Below, in pieces: positions 9,161 to 17,536 of a stretch of 64,000 nt of DNA (the stretch's first letter is position 1; each line of letters begins with the position of its first letter). Made by a program: the position numbers and the translations under genes. Location: contig NZ_CP036292.1 in NCBI RefSeq assembly GCF_007751715.1, positions 496,001 through 560,000 of the forward strand. The letters run 5' to 3'. The notes beneath the pieces were generated by a model that had not been told where the DNA came from, did not search any database, and saw only the letters and a program-made list of their open reading frames with translations. Source of the stretch: Rosistilla oblonga (GTDB taxonomy: Bacteria; Planctomycetota; Planctomycetia; Pirellulales; Pirellulaceae).

Positions 9161-9703
9161 ATGCAACCCGAGCTTCCCCATCCGCCGAGCGATGCCGAAT
9201 TTGTTGGCTTGTTGACCCAAAGTCAGCTGTCGCTGCTTTTATATGTCCGCAGCTTGATGCCTGGCGAAGCGGATGCCGGCGACGTCGCTCAACAAGCCAA
9301 CGCGAAGATCTGGGAGAAGCGAGCCGATTTCGCGTTGGGGACCAATTTTTTGGCTTGGTCCTTTGCGATCGCTCGCTTCGAGGTGCTGAATTACCGCAAG
9401 CGGCAGGCTCGCGATTCGCGGCTGACGTTTTCCGAGGATCTGGAGCAGACGATCACCAGCGAGTTGCAGCAGATCGATGACGATCTATTGTCCCGTCAGG
9501 AGGCGCTGCGGAAGTGTCTCGACGGGCTGAAGCCGGAGAGTCGAACGCTGCTGATGGATCGCTACGGCACGACCGAATCGCTTTCCGATTTCGCTCGCCG
9601 CATCGGTCGCTCCGCCGGTGGCCTCAAGGTCTCGCTGCATCGCATTCGCACAACGCTAGCCGATTGCATCGAACGACGCCTCGTATCGGGAGCCTCGCAA
9701 TGA
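9161..9703 (+). CDS. ECF-type RNA polymerase sigma factor (Rhodopirellula/Verrucomicrobium family)
   Basis: 180 residues. The region-2 core (about 15-85) includes SLLLYVRSLMPGEADAGDVAQQANAKIWEKRADF and LAWSFAIARFEVLNYRKRQARD, typical of this planctomycete/verrucomicrobial sigma-70 subfamily. Region 4 (about 110-170) has an LKPESRTLLMDRYGTTESLSDFARRIGRSAGGLKVSLHRIR helix-turn-helix. It directs RNA polymerase to a specific promoter set. Its stop overlaps the next gene's start as ATGA, so it is probably co-translated with the FecR/LamG protein, a likely regulator of its activity (inference). The start at 9161 is the first ATG with a full region 2. Confidence 0.93.
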   Translation: MQPELPHPPSDAEFVGLLTQSQLSLLLYVRSLMPGEADAGDVAQQANAKIWEKRADFALGTNFLAWSFAIARFEVLNYRKRQARDSRLTFSEDLEQTITSELQQIDDDLLSRQEALRKCLDGLKPESRTLLMDRYGTTESLSDFARRIGRSAGGLKVSLHRIRTTLADCIERRLVSGASQ

Positions 9704-11355
9704 CCCCCGAAGAACGCGAAGAGTTGATCGACAGCTTGATCGATGGAGAGATCGATGAAGCCGATTTCCTGCGGATCGAAGCGGAGATGTCGGTCGATCC
9801 CGAGGTCCGTGCCCTCTATTACAACCGCCTGAAGTTGGATCTGCTGCTGCAGCGCGAAGCGCGCGGCGGCGTTGATGATTCCGAATCGGGTGTTGCCCAA
9901 GTGGTTGCTCCTGCGGCGGCGATTTCGCCGGCTGCGCCTGTCAACATTCTGCAACGTCGTTTGACAGGAATCTTCGCTGTGCTGGCGGCTACGGTTTTAG
10001 GATTTGTTGCCTGGTCGGTCTGGAATCCGGATTCGATTCGTTTAGGATCGCCCGCCGGATTGGCGGGCAAGTTGGAACCGACAGCCGCCGGGTTTGCGAT
10101 CTTGCACGGGCAATCGGATGCGGTTTGGGAAGGCGATCCGCTGGCGACCGGTTCGTTGGTGCCCAGTGGCCCGCTGCGGCTGTTGTCGGGCGTGGCGCAG
10201 ATCGAATTGTTCAGCGGCGTGCGGATGGTGATCGAGGGGGACGCGCAGTTTGTCGTCCAGTCGGCGATGCTGGTTCAACTGGATCGCGGCCGCGCGAGGG
10301 CTCAAGTTCCCGAAGCAGCTCGCGGCTTCCGGGTTCAGACGCGGCATGGCGACTTGATCGATCTGGGGACTGAATTTGCGATCGACGCCGGCGACGAAGC
10401 GGCTCGCGTCGAGGTGCTGACTGGCGAAGTCGAACTGCAGGGCCAAGGGGCCGCACCGCAACGCGTGCTGGAAGGGGACGCGTGGCAGTTGTCCGATGCG
10501 GGCGTTTCCGAGCGATCGGATTCGGATTCGTTGCAGGTGATCGGCCCCGATGCGTTTGAGCGTCAGTTGTCGTCGCAGCAAGTCGACCAACGGCGGCGGT
10601 GGCAGCAGCGTGTCGCGTCGATGCGAGAGGACGATCGATTGATCGCCTGGTATCAAACTCAACAGACGTCGGCCGACGGGCGGCAGTTGCCGAATCTTGC
10701 CCAGAGCGACTCGCAGACCGCGGGGGCCGCGGCGATCGTCGCATGTCAGCCATCGAGCGATCGTTGGGGACAGGCTGGCGGTGCGCTCGATTTGAGCCGC
10801 ACGGGCAGCCGGATCCGCGTCGACGTGCCGGGAGAGTTTGGCAGTTTGACGATGATGTGTTGGGTGAAGATTCACAGTTTGGATCGCCTGTACAATTCCT
10901 TGTTCCTGACCGACGGGCACGAGCTTCAAGAACCGCACTGGCAGATCATGAACGATGGCCGGTTGTTCTTCTCGGTGAAGAAGTTCGATGGGGCCGAAGG
11001 GAAGCGTCGCCGCCCCGACAAATACAACTTTTATTCGCCGCCGTTCTGGGACGCATCGCTCAGCGGACAGTGGATCATGTTGGCAACGACCTACGATGTC
11101 CAGGCTCGTCGCGTTTCGCATTACTTCAACGGAGCGGAGATCGGCAGCGAAGCGATTCCGGCCGATTATCTGGTCCCTCGGGTAACGATCGGCCCTGCGT
11201 CGATCGGCAATTGGAGCGAACCGATGTATCGCACCGACCCGCAGTTTGTCGTTCGCAACTTGAACGGCAGCCTCGATGAATTTGTCTTGTATTCGTCAGC
11301 TCTTTCCGGATCGGAAATCGCTGAACTATATCGCTTGGGAAACCCCGCTCGGTGA
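9700..11355 (+). CDS. FecR/LamG-domain membrane protein, putative anti-sigma regulator
   Basis: 551 residues from the ATG that overlaps the sigma-factor stop; longer upstream readings lie inside that gene. An acidic N-terminal part (1-60, with EELIDSLIDGEIDE) resembles an anti-sigma cytoplasmic domain. A single membrane segment lies at about 88-106. It is followed by a FecR-type beta domain (about 125-250, with GFRVQTRHGDLIDLGTEFAI) and a C-terminal LamG/concanavalin-like domain (about 355-545, GSLTMMCWVKIHSLD...). Topology suggests a cytoplasmic sigma-binding end and an outer sensor with a carbohydrate- or protein-binding lectin fold. Known: FecR proteins relay signals to ECF sigma factors. 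Inferred: this one senses a ligand through LamG. Confidence 0.88.
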   Translation: MTPEEREELIDSLIDGEIDEADFLRIEAEMSVDPEVRALYYNRLKLDLLLQREARGGVDDSESGVAQVVAPAAAISPAAPVNILQRRLTGIFAVLAATVLGFVAWSVWNPDSIRLGSPAGLAGKLEPTAAGFAILHGQSDAVWEGDPLATGSLVPSGPLRLLSGVAQIELFSGVRMVIEGDAQFVVQSAMLVQLDRGRARAQVPEAARGFRVQTRHGDLIDLGTEFAIDAGDEAARVEVLTGEVELQGQGAAPQRVLEGDAWQLSDAGVSERSDSDSLQVIGPDAFERQLSSQQVDQRRRWQQRVASMREDDRLIAWYQTQQTSADGRQLPNLAQSDSQTAGAAAIVACQPSSDRWGQAGGALDLSRTGSRIRVDVPGEFGSLTMMCWVKIHSLDRLYNSLFLTDGHELQEPHWQIMNDGRLFFSVKKFDGAEGKRRRPDKYNFYSPPFWDASLSGQWIMLATTYDVQARRVSHYFNGAEIGSEAIPADYLVPRVTIGPASIGNWSEPMYRTDPQFVVRNLNGSLDEFVLYSSALSGSEIAELYRLGNPAR

Positions 11356-11360
11356 ATGTC

Positions 11361-14255
11361 ATGAATCAGAAAACCCATCACATGATTGGCTGCCTGCTGT
11401 TGCTGGCGTCACTGGCTGGTTCGGTCGCCCGGGCCGAAGAAGCGGCCGGTAGCAAGGCTGATGAAAAACAGCAGGCGATCGAGCGAGACTTCACGCTGAA
11501 CGTGTTGCCGGTTCTGCGTAGCAAGTGCTTGGGCTGTCACGGCGGCGACGCCGATGACATCAAGGGTGACTTGAGCGTTGTCAGTCGCGAGGCGTTGTTG
11601 CGCGGCGGCGAATCGGGAGACCCGACGGTTGTGCCGGGGGATCCCGACGCGGGGACGATGCTTGCGGCAATCCGTTGGGAGAGTATGGAGATGCCTCCCA
11701 AAGAAAACGATCGGCTGACCGAGAAGCAGATCGCGGAGATTCAGCGTTGGATCGAGCATGGTGCTCCGTGGCCCGATGAGGCGACGCAGCAGCACTATCG
11801 CGATTTGGAGAGTCAGAAAAAGTCGACGGCGGATGGCATGATCGTCTCGACCAGCGGAGGCCTTTCGCAGGACTGGACCAACCGGCGGTATGCCGCCGAT
11901 GATCTCTGGGCCTACGCTCCGCTGCCCGCGAAGGAATCATTGGCCGCCGATGGCCTGCCGCTCCCCGCGGCGATCGATCTTTATATCGATCGGCAATTGC
12001 AGCAGGCGGATCTGCAAGCCAGTGGCGAAGCGACTCCCGCGGCGCTGCTGCGGCGTGCGACTTTGGATCTGACCGGATTGCCTCCATCGCCCGATCAGTA
12101 CGATGCGTTTGAGATCGCTTGGCATCGGGATCGCGAAGCGGCTTGGGCGGCGCTGATCGATCGCTTGTTGGCTAGTCCCGAATATGGCGAGCATTGGGGG
12201 CGGCACTGGTTGGATGTAACGCGTTATGCCGACACCGGTGGGATGGCGAATGATTTCGAGCGATCGAACATGTGGCGTTATCGCGATTACGTCGTGCGGT
12301 CGTTGAACGAAGATAAACCGTACGATCAGTTTGTGGTGGAGCAGTTGGCTGGTGATGAGTTGGCCGACCTGTCGGTTCGCCAGCGGACCGGTGGCGATGT
12401 CAAAACCGTTCACCAAGTGCAGCTCGATGGCGATTATACGCCTGAAGAAGCGGAGTGGATCGTGGCGACGGGTTTCCTGCGGATGGGCCCCTGGGACAAC
12501 GCGATGATCGAAGCCGAAGAGGCTCGGCAGATCTATCTCGATGATTTAGTGAACATCACCGGGCAGGCGTTTCTTTCGACGACGATGCGGTGTTTCAAGT
12601 GTCACGATCACAAGTTTGATCCGCTGCCGACTCGCGACTACTACCGCATGTACGCCGCCTTTGCGACGACGCGGATGGCCGAACGGACGGTTCCCTATCT
12701 GGACGACGAGAGTCGCGAAGGGTTTGAAGCGGGGCGAGCGCACGTGCAACGGATGCTCGATTTTGCTGTCGCTCAAAAGAAGAAGCTCGTTGACAAACGC
12801 GAGGCCGCGGCGCGGGCGTGGTTTGAAGAGCACAATCTGCCTTATAAGAACGATGCCGAACGCAAAGATTTGCCCGATGAGGAAAAGCCGGAGCGGCATG
12901 TCGGTTTGACGACGGCGGAGCAGGGTGAGTTGAAGGTTCGCGAGCAGGATGAGTGGATCTGGAATCGGCGGTTGGAGCGTTATCAGCCGATGGCTCAAAG
13001 CGTGTTTAACGCCGAGGCGGGCAGGCTGGCTTGGAATGGGGCTCGCAAGTTGAGGATCCAGCGGTTGAAGAAGAGCAGTCCGCTGACGAATCACATTTTG
13101 TTGGGTGGCGCGTTGACGGCGTTGGGTGAAACGGTGATGCCGGGCGTGCTGAGTGCTGTCTCGTTGCCAGTCGATCCGGCGGCAAAAGATCCTTTCCTGT
13201 TGCCTGCCGATATCGATGGCCGGCGGCTTGGACTGGCACGCTGGATCGCAAGTCGCGACAACGGCTTGGCGACGCGTTCGATCGTCAATCGGGTTTGGCA
13301 GTACCATTTTGGAACCGGATTGGCTGCCAATTCGATCAACTTCGGCGTCAAGGGAGCAAAGCCTTCGCATCCGGAGCTGTTGGATTTTCTGACGGTCGAT
13401 TTTGTCGAGAACGGCTGGACGCTGAAGCGACTGCACCGGGCGATCATGCAATCGCAGGCCTATCGTCGCAGCACCGTTCCCGTCGATTCGCAGCGAATCG
13501 CCAAGCTCGATCCCGGCAACCAGTTGTTGTCTCATTTCCCGCGGCGACGGATGAGTGCCGAAGAGCTGCGCGATGGGCTGCTGCAGATCACCGGCGAACT
13601 GCAAGCGACCCGCGGCGGGCTGCCGGTGATGCCCGAGATCAACATGGAGGTGGCGCTGCAGCCGCGAATGATCCAGTTCTCGCTGGCGCCGGCTTACCAA
13701 CCGTCGCCGACTCCCGAGTTGCGGAATCGCCGCACGATCTACGCCTACCATGTTCGCGGTCAATCCGATCCGTTCACCGAGCTGTTTAATCAGCCGAATT
13801 CGAACGAGACGTGTGAGGTTCGCGAATCGGCGGCCGTCACGCCTCAGGTTTTTGGTTTGCTCAACAGCGACGTGATCACCGATCGCAGCATCGCGTTGGC
13901 GCTGCGACTGCAACGCGAGCAGCAGACGGTTGCGGATCAGGTCGCTTATGCGTTTCGTTTGGTCTTGGGACGCGATCCCACGGCAAACGAATCGCAACGA
14001 TTGACTCAGTACGTTCGCGATATGCAAGCGTATCACGAAGAAAAGGCTCCCGCGGCGGTTCGTTATCCGACCGAGATCACGCGTTCGTTGGTCGAGGAGT
14101 TTTCGGGAGAGGTGTTTGAATATCAAGAGATCCTGCCGGTCTTCGAACAGTACGTTCCCGATGCCAAAGCGAGCGACGTCTCGGCCGCAACGCGAGCCTT
14201 GGCCGACGCCTGTTTGCTGTTATTCAATACAAATGAATTTATGTATGTGGAATGA
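11361..14255 (+). CDS. DUF1549/DUF1553 protein with planctomycete-type cytochrome c domain
   Basis: 964 residues. A signal peptide (1-25) precedes a planctomycete cytochrome c domain with a heme motif CLGCH at 56-60 (the PSCyt1 family). DUF1549 follows (about 190-420) with a second CxxCH, CFKCHDHKFDP, at 411. DUF1553 occupies about 615-940 (RWIASRDNGLATRSIVNRVWQYHFGTGL) and ends LLLFNTNEFMYVE. The ATG at 11361 is chosen because GGTGA lies five bases upstream; a GTG at 11352 overlapping the previous stop is possible. Exported, probably heme-binding; function unknown, but nearly always encoded beside DUF1501 proteins, as here. Confidence 0.92.
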   Translation: MNQKTHHMIGCLLLLASLAGSVARAEEAAGSKADEKQQAIERDFTLNVLPVLRSKCLGCHGGDADDIKGDLSVVSREALLRGGESGDPTVVPGDPDAGTMLAAIRWESMEMPPKENDRLTEKQIAEIQRWIEHGAPWPDEATQQHYRDLESQKKSTADGMIVSTSGGLSQDWTNRRYAADDLWAYAPLPAKESLAADGLPLPAAIDLYIDRQLQQADLQASGEATPAALLRRATLDLTGLPPSPDQYDAFEIAWHRDREAAWAALIDRLLASPEYGEHWGRHWLDVTRYADTGGMANDFERSNMWRYRDYVVRSLNEDKPYDQFVVEQLAGDELADLSVRQRTGGDVKTVHQVQLDGDYTPEEAEWIVATGFLRMGPWDNAMIEAEEARQIYLDDLVNITGQAFLSTTMRCFKCHDHKFDPLPTRDYYRMYAAFATTRMAERTVPYLDDESREGFEAGRAHVQRMLDFAVAQKKKLVDKREAAARAWFEEHNLPYKNDAERKDLPDEEKPERHVGLTTAEQGELKVREQDEWIWNRRLERYQPMAQSVFNAEAGRLAWNGARKLRIQRLKKSSPLTNHILLGGALTALGETVMPGVLSAVSLPVDPAAKDPFLLPADIDGRRLGLARWIASRDNGLATRSIVNRVWQYHFGTGLAANSINFGVKGAKPSHPELLDFLTVDFVENGWTLKRLHRAIMQSQAYRRSTVPVDSQRIAKLDPGNQLLSHFPRRRMSAEELRDGLLQITGELQATRGGLPVMPEINMEVALQPRMIQFSLAPAYQPSPTPELRNRRTIYAYHVRGQSDPFTELFNQPNSNETCEVRESAAVTPQVFGLLNSDVITDRSIALALRLQREQQTVADQVAYAFRLVLGRDPTANESQRLTQYVRDMQAYHEEKAPAAVRYPTEITRSLVEEFSGEVFEYQEILPVFEQYVPDAKASDVSAATRALADACLLLFNTNEFMYVE

Positions 14256-14324
14256 CCATCCCCTTCGGGCTGTGGTGAATCGTTAACTCTGACTTTCCGT
14301 CCACTTTTTCCTGCGAGCGAATCG

Positions 14325-15734
14325 ATGAACGTTCATCCTCAAATCAACGACTCACGGCGATCCTTCCTGTATCAACTGGGAGCTTCGCTCGGTTCGGTCG
14401 CACTGACGAATCTATTGGCTAGCGAAGCGGCTGCGGCTGCCGGACCGCTGTCGCCCAAGCCGCCGATGATGCCGGCCAAAGCGAAAAACGTGATCATGTT
14501 GTTCATGGAGGGTGGCCCCGGGCACATGGACACCTTTGATCCCAAGCCGGAATTAACGCGGCTGCATAAAAAGGAATCGAAGCTGAAGGCGGGGCAGGAA
14601 GCGGGTTTCAAGTTCTTCGTCGGCAGCCCGTTTGGTTTTCAGAAGGTCGGGCAATCGGGGATCGAGATGTGCGACCAGTGGAAGCATCTGGCCGATCCTT
14701 ACGTGGCGGATGAGTTATGCAATTACCGCGGTTGCCAAGCCGAATCGCTCAACCATCCCGAAGCGTTGTTCCACATGAACACCGGCAGTCGGTTGGGAGG
14801 CGACCCGGGGCTGGGGGCTTGGGCGACGTACGGTTTGGGATCGGAGAACGAGAACCTGCCGGGCTACGTCGTGATGACCGAGTTGGCGTTGCCGCAGGGG
14901 GGCGCGGGAAACTGGACTAATGGATTTCTGCCTCCTTATTACCAGGGAACGCGGTTGCGTCCGACCGGTTCGCCGATCTTGGATCTTGCCTCGCAAGAGT
15001 TCAAGTCGCGGCAGCATCAACGCCGTGCGCTCGACGAACTGGCGCAACTGAATCAATCGCATCTCGAATCCTTGGGAGCGGAGGATCAGCGGTTGCGGGC
15101 GCGGATGGAAAGCTACGAATTGGCGTTTCGGATGCAGACCGAAGTGCCGGGCGTGATCGATCTGTCGAAGGAGACTCAGCAGACGCTGGACATGTACGGA
15201 CTGAACGCGCCGGAGACCGAGACCTTTGGTCGGCAATGTCTGATGGCTCGGCGGTTGGTCGAAAGTGGCGTCCGGTTTGTGCAGATCTTCAGCGGCGGAT
15301 GGGACAGCCACGATTACTTGGAACGCGGGCACACCTCGCGGATCAAGAGCGTCGATCAACCGATGGCGGCGTTGATCCGCGACCTCAAGCAACGTGGAAT
15401 GTTAGAGGATACGTTGATCATCTGGACGGGCGAATTTGGTCGCACGCCCGACAACAACAAACGTGGCGGCGTCTATTCGCTGGGCCGCGGGCACAACAAC
15501 AACGCGATGACGATGCTGATGGCTGGCGGCGGAGTTAAGCGAGGTGCGGTCGTCGGCGCGACCGATGAACTAGGGGCGTCGGCTGTCGAATGTGTACATC
15601 CGATCCGCGATCTGCACGTCACACTGATGCATCTGCTGGGGCTCGACGACAATAAGCTGACCTATCTGCATGCAGGTCGCTATAAACAGCTGAGCCAATT
15701 CGGCGGCGAAGTGATTAAAGAACTGATCGCCTAG
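14325..15734 (+). CDS. DUF1501 protein, Tat-exported
   Basis: 469 residues. The N-terminus carries a twin-arginine signal, SRRSFLYQLGASLGSVALTNLL (about 11-32). The core has FMEGGPGHMDTFDPKP, DSHDYLERGH, TLIIWTGEFGRTPDNN and a C-terminal DLHVTLMHLLGLDDNKLTYLHAGR, all hallmarks of DUF1501, a family related to the sulfatase/alkaline-phosphatase fold but without the sulfatase Cys motif. It lies 69 bp behind the DUF1549/DUF1553 gene and completes the four-gene sigma/FecR/cytochrome/DUF1501 set. Cofactor and substrate are unknown. Confidence 0.92.
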   Translation: MNVHPQINDSRRSFLYQLGASLGSVALTNLLASEAAAAAGPLSPKPPMMPAKAKNVIMLFMEGGPGHMDTFDPKPELTRLHKKESKLKAGQEAGFKFFVGSPFGFQKVGQSGIEMCDQWKHLADPYVADELCNYRGCQAESLNHPEALFHMNTGSRLGGDPGLGAWATYGLGSENENLPGYVVMTELALPQGGAGNWTNGFLPPYYQGTRLRPTGSPILDLASQEFKSRQHQRRALDELAQLNQSHLESLGAEDQRLRARMESYELAFRMQTEVPGVIDLSKETQQTLDMYGLNAPETETFGRQCLMARRLVESGVRFVQIFSGGWDSHDYLERGHTSRIKSVDQPMAALIRDLKQRGMLEDTLIIWTGEFGRTPDNNKRGGVYSLGRGHNNNAMTMLMAGGGVKRGAVVGATDELGASAVECVHPIRDLHVTLMHLLGLDDNKLTYLHAGRYKQLSQFGGEVIKELIA

Positions 15735-15739
15735 CATTT

Positions 15740-15877
15740 GCTGGAGTCCAAGGCTCCAGCCGATCGAATTTCCGAGCTGGAGTCAAAGGCTTCAGCCGAT
15801 TGAATCTCCGCGCTGGAGTCCGAGGCTTTAGCCGATTGAATCCCCGAGCTGGAGCCCAAGGCTTCAGCCGCAAAACG
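15740..15877. repeat. 36-bp tandem hairpin array, 3.8 units
   Basis: Four units start at 15740, 15776, 15812 and 15848, each 36 bp except the last (30 bp). The unit opens with a short hairpin of the form GCTGGAG-tccaagg-CTCCAGC, followed by a CGATTGAATYTCCGA-like spacer. Units differ at several positions, so they are an old or diverging array. It lies just after the DUF1501 stop, between convergent genes, and could act as a transcription end signal, though no T-run follows. Confidence 0.85.
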
Positions 15878-15966
15878 CTTGCAGCGAGTGACACAAACGG
15901 GCCGCTCGCTGCTTGGGGATGTAAATCAACACCGCTTCGCAGCGGAATCGCTCACCTTACCTGTTG

Positions 15967-16149
15967 CTACTTCTTCTTCGCAGCTTTGGCTTCTTCGGCC
16001 AGTTGTTGATGATAGGCCATCTCTTCGTTGACCACCTGTTGCTCGAAAGCTTCGATCTCGGTCGCACCGGTCATCGTTGGCTGTTCGGTGCTGCATCCCA
16101 AGGTTGGGATGGCGAGCATTAGCATTAAGGCGGCATTCCGGTAGTTCAT
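15967..16149 (-). CDS. Small lipoprotein behind a DUF1559 gene
   Basis: 60 residues from the ATG at 16149, which has an AGAGGTG ribosome-binding site six bases upstream; an upstream GTG at 16158 is part of that site. The N-terminal hydrophobic stretch ends in a lipobox-like PTLGC (Cys19). The mature part is a short acidic helix-rich tail (EIEAFEQQVVNEEMAYHQQLAEEAKAAKKK) ending in lysines, with no transthyretin-like domain. It lies 34 bp behind a DUF1559 gene, so it parallels the two lipoproteins at the left of the window by position but not by sequence. Confidence 0.8.
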   Translation of the reverse strand: MNYRNAALMLMLAIPTLGCSTEQPTMTGATEIEAFEQQVVNEEMAYHQQLAEEAKAAKKK

Positions 16150-16183
16150 GTTGGTCACCTCTTTGAGTAGGAAATTTTGGGTG

Positions 16184-17068
16184 CTAGTTGAAGATGTCTT
16201 CGTCGAGCGCTACACCGTCGCGGATGGTGCAGAAGTTCTGAAAGTTGACGGCGTCGACGGTGTAGGGAATCATCACGACCGAACCATCGGCGCGAACGCC
16301 TTGGACACCGCCGGGGTGTGAACCGCCGAAGCGATTGGACCAGTGGGTCGATTGGGTGCTGTCGGGGTGGTCGTTGTCCGGTTCGGGCAAGAAGTTGCCG
16401 TAGCGAACGATGTCTTGATCCCAGCCGGCGTTGGCCCAAACTTCGTTGTCGCCGCCAGCTGTGCCGAAGGTCGACCAGTGGACCTGTTTTTCAGCGACCA
16501 GCAGAGTGTTGGACGTGCCGTCTTTGATGTCGTCCAAGCGACGCGTTTGGTCGGGATTGAAGTTGGTTGTGCTCGAAGGCAACGGAAGGGTTTTCCACTG
16601 GCGAACGAAAGGTCCTTGCCAGGTTTGGGTTGTGATGCCGCCGTTGCCAGCGTAATCGGCACGAAAGCTTCCGTTCCAAAGTTGTGCCGGTCGGCGAGAG
16701 GGGCAGACGTACGATGTGATCAGCGAAGAGTAGACGTCGCTGTCGGTGGGCAGTTCGTGAACGTTGTTTTGTTCGATGAAGGGAGTCAGTTGGTATAGCC
16801 AGCTCCAGCCTTCGCGGACCGTCGAATTGCAGCAGGTTTTGAACGGTCCGTCGGATCCGCCGGTCGGCAGGTAGCCAAACGTGTCGTGGAAGTTGTGGCT
16901 GGCGAGGCCGATCTGTTTCAGGTTGTTGCTGCACTGCATCCGGCGGGCGGCTTCGCGGGCGGCTTGGACGGCGGGCAACAACAGACCAACCAAGATGCCG
17001 ATGATGGCGATCACAACAAGTAGTTCCACTAGCGTGAAACCGCGGCGTTTGTTTCTCGGGATTAACAT
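16184..17068 (-). CDS. DUF1559 prepilin-like protein
   Basis: 294 residues from the ATG at 17068 (AAGGATT upstream), giving a short basic leader, MLIPRNKRR, before [25 protein letters not shown]. An upstream reading to 17197 adds a non-homologous extension. DUF1559 hallmarks: [44 protein letters not shown] and GGSHPGGVQGVRADGSV. Pseudopilin-like envelope protein; probable two-gene unit with the 60-residue lipoprotein. Confidence 0.93.
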   Translation of the reverse strand: MLIPRNKRRGFTLVELLVVIAIIGILVGLLLPAVQAAREAARRMQCSNNLKQIGLASHNFHDTFGYLPTGGSDGPFKTCCNSTVREGWSWLYQLTPFIEQNNVHELPTDSDVYSSLITSYVCPSRRPAQLWNGSFRADYAGNGGITTQTWQGPFVRQWKTLPLPSSTTNFNPDQTRRLDDIKDGTSNTLLVAEKQVHWSTFGTAGGDNEVWANAGWDQDIVRYGNFLPEPDNDHPDSTQSTHWSNRFGGSHPGGVQGVRADGSVVMIPYTVDAVNFQNFCTIRDGVALDEDIFN

Positions 17069-17536
17069 GGGAATCCTTTTTGATGGAAGAACGACGAACC
17101 GAGCGTCAATAACTTGAGGGGATGCGGAGAGAGCGACAGCTGTGATTACAAGTTTTGTTTTGTGACCACAGGGGAAATCGCGGCAGCAGGATAACAATCA
17201 ACGTCGACTTTCAGGAAGCGTTCCGCCCGCGATCAAACGCAAATTCATCAGCTCTTCATCAACACCGGTGGAATCAGCATTTGTTCATGAATTTGTAGCA
17301 AATTTTGTTGATGAACGACTGTTAATTTGAGTGTCTCGGAATCGCTTCTGGGGGGCTCGGGGCCGTCGCTCGCCGCGGTGCGAGTTTGGCTCCTGTCGGA
17401 AAGATCTCCCGCGGAACCTGCGGGGGACGTAGTCGAAGGTTGGGAGCGGGCGACGTGTCGCGCACGCCGAATCGGAGTAAACTGTTGGCAGTTCTCCATC
17501 TGAGCAACACTCCATCTCTCGTGCGCTGCCGACTCC
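17069..17536. other. Divergent intergenic region with AT-rich inverted repeats
   Basis: 468 bp between the leftward DUF1559 gene and the rightward channel gene; it must hold promoters for both. At 17240-17315 an unusually AT-rich patch has interleaved inverted repeats (listed separately). No gene seen. Confidence 0.55.
17240..17316. promoter_or_regulatory. Interleaved inverted repeats upstream of K+ channel gene
   Basis: CAAATTCAT (17240-17248) is complementary to ATGAATTTG (17287-17295), and TTCATCAACA (17255-17264) to TGTTGATGAA (17306-17315), an A-B-A'-B' order. A competing hairpin is AATTTG-tag-CAAATT (17290-17304) inside GTTCAT/ATGAAC (17283-17316). It could be paired operators or a switching RNA structure. 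No trans factor is implied. Confidence 0.35.

Noticed and set aside
12546-14126. Long minus-strand frame opposite the DUF1553 gene
   Set aside because: Arg/His/Gln-rich antisense shadow with no family match; the sense gene is well supported.
15740-15877. Possible CRISPR array
   Set aside because: The 36-bp units are contiguous and diverged, with no unique spacers and no cas genes nearby.
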